The translations under genes were made by a program, and so were the position numbers. The notes beneath the pieces were generated by a model. That model saw only the letters and a program-made list of their open reading frames with translations, did no database searches and was not told the DNA's origin. From NCBI GenBank assembly GCA_015065045.1, contig SVRB01000077.1, positions 1 to 6,491 on the forward strand: a stretch of 6,491 nucleotides of DNA, in the 5' to 3' direction. This DNA comes from Oscillospiraceae bacterium (GTDB lineage: Bacteria; Bacillota; Clostridia; Oscillospirales; CAG-272). Within the stretch, counting starts at the first letter, position 1. Each line of letters begins with the position of its first letter. This document shows, in pieces, positions 4,200-6,491 of the stretch.

Positions 4200-5192
4200 A
4201 TGGCGGACAAGACTTCGTTTATAAAACTGGACCGTAACATCTTACGGTGGCGGTGGTATAAAGACGCCAACGTCTTCAGAATCTTTATCTATCTGCTCAT
4301 AACCGCAGCATATAAAGATACGGAAATAAACGGAATAACACTTCGAAGAGGGCAGTGTCTTACTACATACAAAGAGTTGGCAACCATTAACAGCCTTAGT
4401 CTTAAGGCAGTCCGAACTGCAATTTCAAAGTTAATTGATACCGGTGAAATTTCGCTTAAAAGGCTGTCGAAGGGAGTGATTATTACTATTACGAGCTTTG
4501 AGTTCTACCAAGGACATTATAATTTAGCGTTTTTTGTTGACATGAGAAATGAGGGCAATCACTTTGACGAAAAAGGGCAATCATTTTTTAAAAAAAGGGC
4601 ATTCACAAAAACACCCGAAAAACCGCTTGATTCCTTACAAGATTTGGAGTTACAACAGGTGGTAGGGGCATTCACTTTTGATAAAAAGGGCAATCACTTT
4701 GACGAAAAAGGGCAATCAAAAGAAGAAAGTAAACAAAGAAGAAATATAATGAATAGTTATTATTACTGTAATAATAAGAATATATATAATAATTCTACTA
4801 TCGCGCCCGCGTCCGCACGTGCACGCGCGTGTGCGCGTGAGGCGGAGGAAGTAGTAGCGTTGTATAACACTATTTGTATAGGTTTTTCGCGGATCAACTC
4901 TCTTTCTGATCGCAGGGAACAAGATATTAAAGAAAGGCTTGAAAAATACAGTCTTGATCAATTTAAAGAAATGTTTTTGAAAGCGGAATCAAGCTCGTAT
5001 TTAAAGGGAAAGAACGCGCGAAAGTGGAAAGCAACATTTGACTGGTTGATTGAGGATGAAAATTTTGCGAAAGTTCTCGACGGCAACTATGATGATCCGC
5101 CGGAAGATACAAGGAACAGCTCTTTTACCTCTGAAGAGTTTTTTGAGGCTGCACTTGCGAAATCTTATAAAAATATTGGAGGAATAAAATGA
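4200..5192 (+). CDS. Phage replication initiator (replisome organizer)
   Basis: This 330-residue protein probably binds the phage origin and loads host replication proteins. The N-terminal part (about 5-105) begins with FIKLDRNILRWRWYKDANVFRIFIYLL and contains a winged helix (CLTTYKELATINSLSLKAV at about 53-71, then AISKLIDTGEISLKRL), as in Bacillota phage replisome organizers. The middle (118-200) is low-complexity and basic, and the DNA coding it holds the iterons and AT-rich segment listed separately. The C-terminal part (about 214-298) has the pattern EMFLKAESSSYLKGK, RKWKATFDWL and NFAKVLDGNYD, typical of these proteins and DnaD-like in context. A ribosome binding site, AAGAGGT, precedes the ATG. 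The stop overlaps the next start as ATGA. The general role is secure; helicase-loader partners are not visible in the window. Confidence 0.88.
   Translation: MADKTSFIKLDRNILRWRWYKDANVFRIFIYLLITAAYKDTEINGITLRRGQCLTTYKELATINSLSLKAVRTAISKLIDTGEISLKRLSKGVIITITSFEFYQGHYNLAFFVDMRNEGNHFDEKGQSFFKKRAFTKTPEKPLDSLQDLELQQVVGAFTFDKKGNHFDEKGQSKEESKQRRNIMNSYYYCNNKNIYNNSTIAPASARARACAREAEEVVALYNTICIGFSRINSLSDRREQDIKERLEKYSLDQFKEMFLKAESSSYLKGKNARKWKATFDWLIEDENFAKVLDGNYDDPPEDTRNSSFTSEEFFEAALAKSYKNIGGIK
4553..4718. repeat. Six origin-type iterons, GGGCA(A/T)TCA, in two triplets of 22-bp period
   Basis: GGGCAATCA or GGGCATTCA starts at 4553, 4575, 4597, 4666, 4688 and 4710. Spacing is 22, 22, 69, 22 and 22 bases, about two helical turns within each triplet. 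A 31-bp exact direct repeat (4553-4583 and 4688-4718) contains two units each. Because 22 is not a multiple of three, successive iterons are read in different codon frames and encode GNH, GQS and RAF/GAF. The conservation is therefore at DNA level rather than protein level. They lie inside the initiator gene, as in lambda O, and are the likely initiator binding sites. Confidence 0.8.
4719..4800. other. AT-rich segment, probable DNA unwinding element of the phage origin
   Basis: Positions 4721-4800 contain 13 G or C in 80 bases (16 %). The stretch starts directly after the last iteron, with a purine-rich first half and alternating TA steps near 4771-4780. Iterons followed by an AT-rich stretch is the standard layout of iteron origins. 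The function is inferred from position and composition. Confidence 0.65.
4814..4839. other. 26-bp alternating pyrimidine-purine tract (Z-DNA-prone) beside the AT-rich segment
   Basis: Every base from C4814 to G4839 alternates pyrimidine-purine, mostly CG and CA/TG steps. It includes the palindromes GCACGTGC (4815-4822) and CACGCGCGTG (4822-4831). The surrounding 4801-4840 is 78 % G+C (31 of 40), in sharp contrast to the 16 % just before it. In the protein it encodes a linker rich in Ala and Arg (ASARARACARE). Whether it has a DNA-level role or is only a codon-choice effect is open. Confidence 0.6.
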
Positions 5193-5860
5193 ACAATCTT
5201 TTATACATAACAGGAATAATCTGCGTACTGGCTGTTTCGATTATATTCACGGCAACAGCATTATCGGAGCCGGTTGCGGTGGCACAGACAAACCAAGATA
5301 GTTTTAAACAAACATATACGGTGAAAGAGTTTATTACCGTCTCTGACGGCGATAGCGTAAGCACAGAGAGCGAAACAAACTTCGAGACGGGTACAAACCC
5401 ATCCAAGTCTGAAAATGCCACAGAAACCATTTTTACGCCTTCTGCAATAAAGCAATATTACAACATTCCTCTAGCGGAAGAATTGCAGGATGTTATTTTT
5501 TCCGAGTGCGAGAAATATAGTATCTCTCCCTCGATAGTCATAGCAATGATCGAGAGGGAGAGCCAGTTTGACAGATACGCCATAGGTGATGATGGCAGGT
5601 CATTCGGTCTTATGCAGATACAAGCCAAAAGCCATATAGACAGAATGATAGCCTTAGATTGTACAGATATATTTGACCCTATCAAAAATATAAAGGTAGG
5701 TATTCATTATCTTGCAGAAATGCAGAACAGATACGGAGATATAACAAAAGCGCTTGTTGCTTACAATAGTGGGAGCTATGACGGAACGATAACAAACTAT
5801 GCCACGGCGGTTATGTCTCGCGCAAATACAATTGAAAAAATGAGGTGCGAAAATGGCTAA
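5189..5860 (+). CDS. Membrane-anchored SLT-type lytic transglycosylase
   Basis: This 223-residue enzyme should cleave the glycan strands of peptidoglycan. Residues 4-25 form a single hydrophobic segment, acting as a signal anchor or signal peptide. Residues about 30-85 are a Ser/Thr/Glu-rich linker. Residues about 95-215 form the SLT domain with the catalytic E124 in IERESQF, the GLMQI motif at 140-144, and AYNSG at 191-195. The start overlaps the initiator stop (ATGA) and GGAGG (5178-5182) is well placed. Its end overlaps the next gene by 8 bases. The position is odd: phage muralytic enzymes usually sit in lysis or tail modules, not among replication genes. A conjugation or VirB1-like role cannot be excluded, but no conjugation gene is seen here. 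Confidence 0.9.
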   Translation: MNNLLYITGIICVLAVSIIFTATALSEPVAVAQTNQDSFKQTYTVKEFITVSDGDSVSTESETNFETGTNPSKSENATETIFTPSAIKQYYNIPLAEELQDVIFSECEKYSISPSIVIAMIERESQFDRYAIGDDGRSFGLMQIQAKSHIDRMIALDCTDIFDPIKNIKVGIHYLAEMQNRYGDITKALVAYNSGSYDGTITNYATAVMSRANTIEKMRCENG

Positions 5861-6491
5861 AAAGATTATAAACAAAAGGTGTCCTTTACAAAAAGAGTGT
5901 GCAAGAACGTGTTCACACATTGGCGGGGAGTTGAACTGTGATTACTACAAGAATAACGGGTACGGAGAGAACGGTATTCCCGATCAGGAAGAGATACGTC
6001 GAGCGCTTGAAGAAAACGCCGAAAAACTGTTGTTTGAAGATGAGATTGCAGCTGTAGTTTTACCAGAAGATGAAAACAAACTCGTATATCTTTCCCTTGA
6101 AGATCTTTATCCTCACCCGGACAACCCCCGTAAAGAATTGGGTGATATCTCTGAACTTGCAGAAAGCATAAAAGCAAAGGGGATTATGCAGAACCTTACT
6201 GTTGTTTCTCGAGAAGAGGGAGGTTATACGGTAATTATCGGACACAGACGTACGGCCGCTGCCAAAGCTGCAGGTCTTTCATCGGCACCGTGTATCATAG
6301 CCGATATGACTCCTGCAGAACAGGTGCAGACAATGTTGCTTGAAAATATGCAACGTTCTGATCTTACTGTTTATGAACAGGCGCAAGGTTTCCAAATGAT
6401 GATGGATTTGGGTGATACGGTCGACGGAATTGCCGAAAAGACAGGTTTTTCAAAAAAGACAGTCAGAAGACGTTTGAAAATGGCCGAGCTT
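5853..6491 (+). CDS. ParB/Spo0J-like protein with N-terminal cysteine cluster (3' end outside the window)
   Basis: The frame is open to the last base, giving 213 residues of a longer protein. Residues 10-29 hold four cysteines (C10, C16, C20, C29, in RCPLQKEC, ARTCSH and LNCDYY), a probable small metal-binding motif. Residues about 79-165 form the ParB N-terminal domain, with LYPHPDNPRKEL, the ESIKAKGIMQNL stretch and GHRRTAAAKAAGL (130-142), the nucleotide-binding box. LLENMQRSDLTVYEQAQGF follows, then a KorB-type helix-turn-helix (about 188-210, IAEKTGFSKKTVRRRL). GAGGTG (5842-5847) lies 5 bases before the ATG. It could serve partition, replication or gene control in the phage. No ParA gene or obvious parS site is in view, so true partition is uncertain. 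Confidence 0.9.
   Translation, partial: MAKKIINKRCPLQKECARTCSHIGGELNCDYYKNNGYGENGIPDQEEIRRALEENAEKLLFEDEIAAVVLPEDENKLVYLSLEDLYPHPDNPRKELGDISELAESIKAKGIMQNLTVVSREEGGYTVIIGHRRTAAAKAAGLSSAPCIIADMTPAEQVQTMLLENMQRSDLTVYEQAQGFQMMMDLGDTVDGIAEKTGFSKKTVRRRLKMAEL

Noticed and set aside
4553..4718. 31-bp direct repeat read as a protein-level tandem repeat or a CRISPR remnant
   Set aside because: The repeated unit recurs every 22 bp in different codon frames, and there are no regular spacers or cas genes. An iteron origin explains it better.
4719..4800. DnaA boxes in the AT-rich segment
   Set aside because: No convincing match to TTATNCACA was seen on either strand.
5125..6245. Several minus-strand frames of 60-100 codons opposite the transglycosylase and ParB-like genes
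   Set aside because: The plus-strand genes have clear domains and ribosome binding sites; these opposite frames show none.
5189..6491. Assignment of the element as a conjugative ICE on the basis of the transglycosylase and ParB-like gene
   Set aside because: No relaxase, coupling protein or type IV secretion gene is in the window, while the repressor/Cro switch, SSB and intragenic origin fit a temperate phage.

Overview
The window looks like the left end and early region of an integrated temperate phage, or a closely related integrative element, in a low-to-moderate-GC Bacillota host, most likely a clostridial gut-type bacterium. The evidence is AT-rich intergenic DNA, strong AGGAGG-type ribosome binding sites, a lysogeny switch of the Gram-positive siphovirus type, and an initiator of the Bacillota phage replisome-organizer type. 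No structural, terminase or conjugation gene is in view, so phage versus other integrative element cannot be settled from this window alone.

Layout. At 34-109 is a tRNA-Lys(TTT) gene with an encoded CCA, followed by a bidirectional terminator. The element appears to start in the 3' part of this tRNA, which is the probable attL. A leftward operon runs from the control region toward the tRNA: an S24-family (CI/LexA-like) repressor, a six-transmembrane voltage-gated potassium channel, then a tyrosine integrase. The control region at 2688-2830 holds four 15-bp operators of the form ATCAA-N5-TTGAT and two divergent promoters. The rightward operon carries a Cro-like regulator, a coiled N-terminus/excisionase-HTH protein, SSB, a small Cys-rich protein, a replication initiator, a membrane-anchored lytic transglycosylase and a ParB-like protein cut by the window end. 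These genes overlap or are separated by at most about 13 bases, each with its own ribosome binding site.

How the parts work together. Repressor bound to the operators should shut the rightward promoter and limit its own. Integrase and channel would be expressed with the repressor in the lysogen. After induction the rightward operon would supply Cro, a probable excision factor and replication proteins. The replication origin appears to lie inside the initiator gene: two triplets of 22-bp-spaced GGGCA(A/T)TCA iterons, then an 80-bp stretch with only 16 % G+C, then a GC-rich block with 26 bp of strict purine-pyrimidine alternation.

The most notable items are this intragenic origin, the voltage-gated channel sitting where lambda carries its rex exclusion genes, and an acceptor-stem mismatch in the tRNA that may mark the integration crossover.
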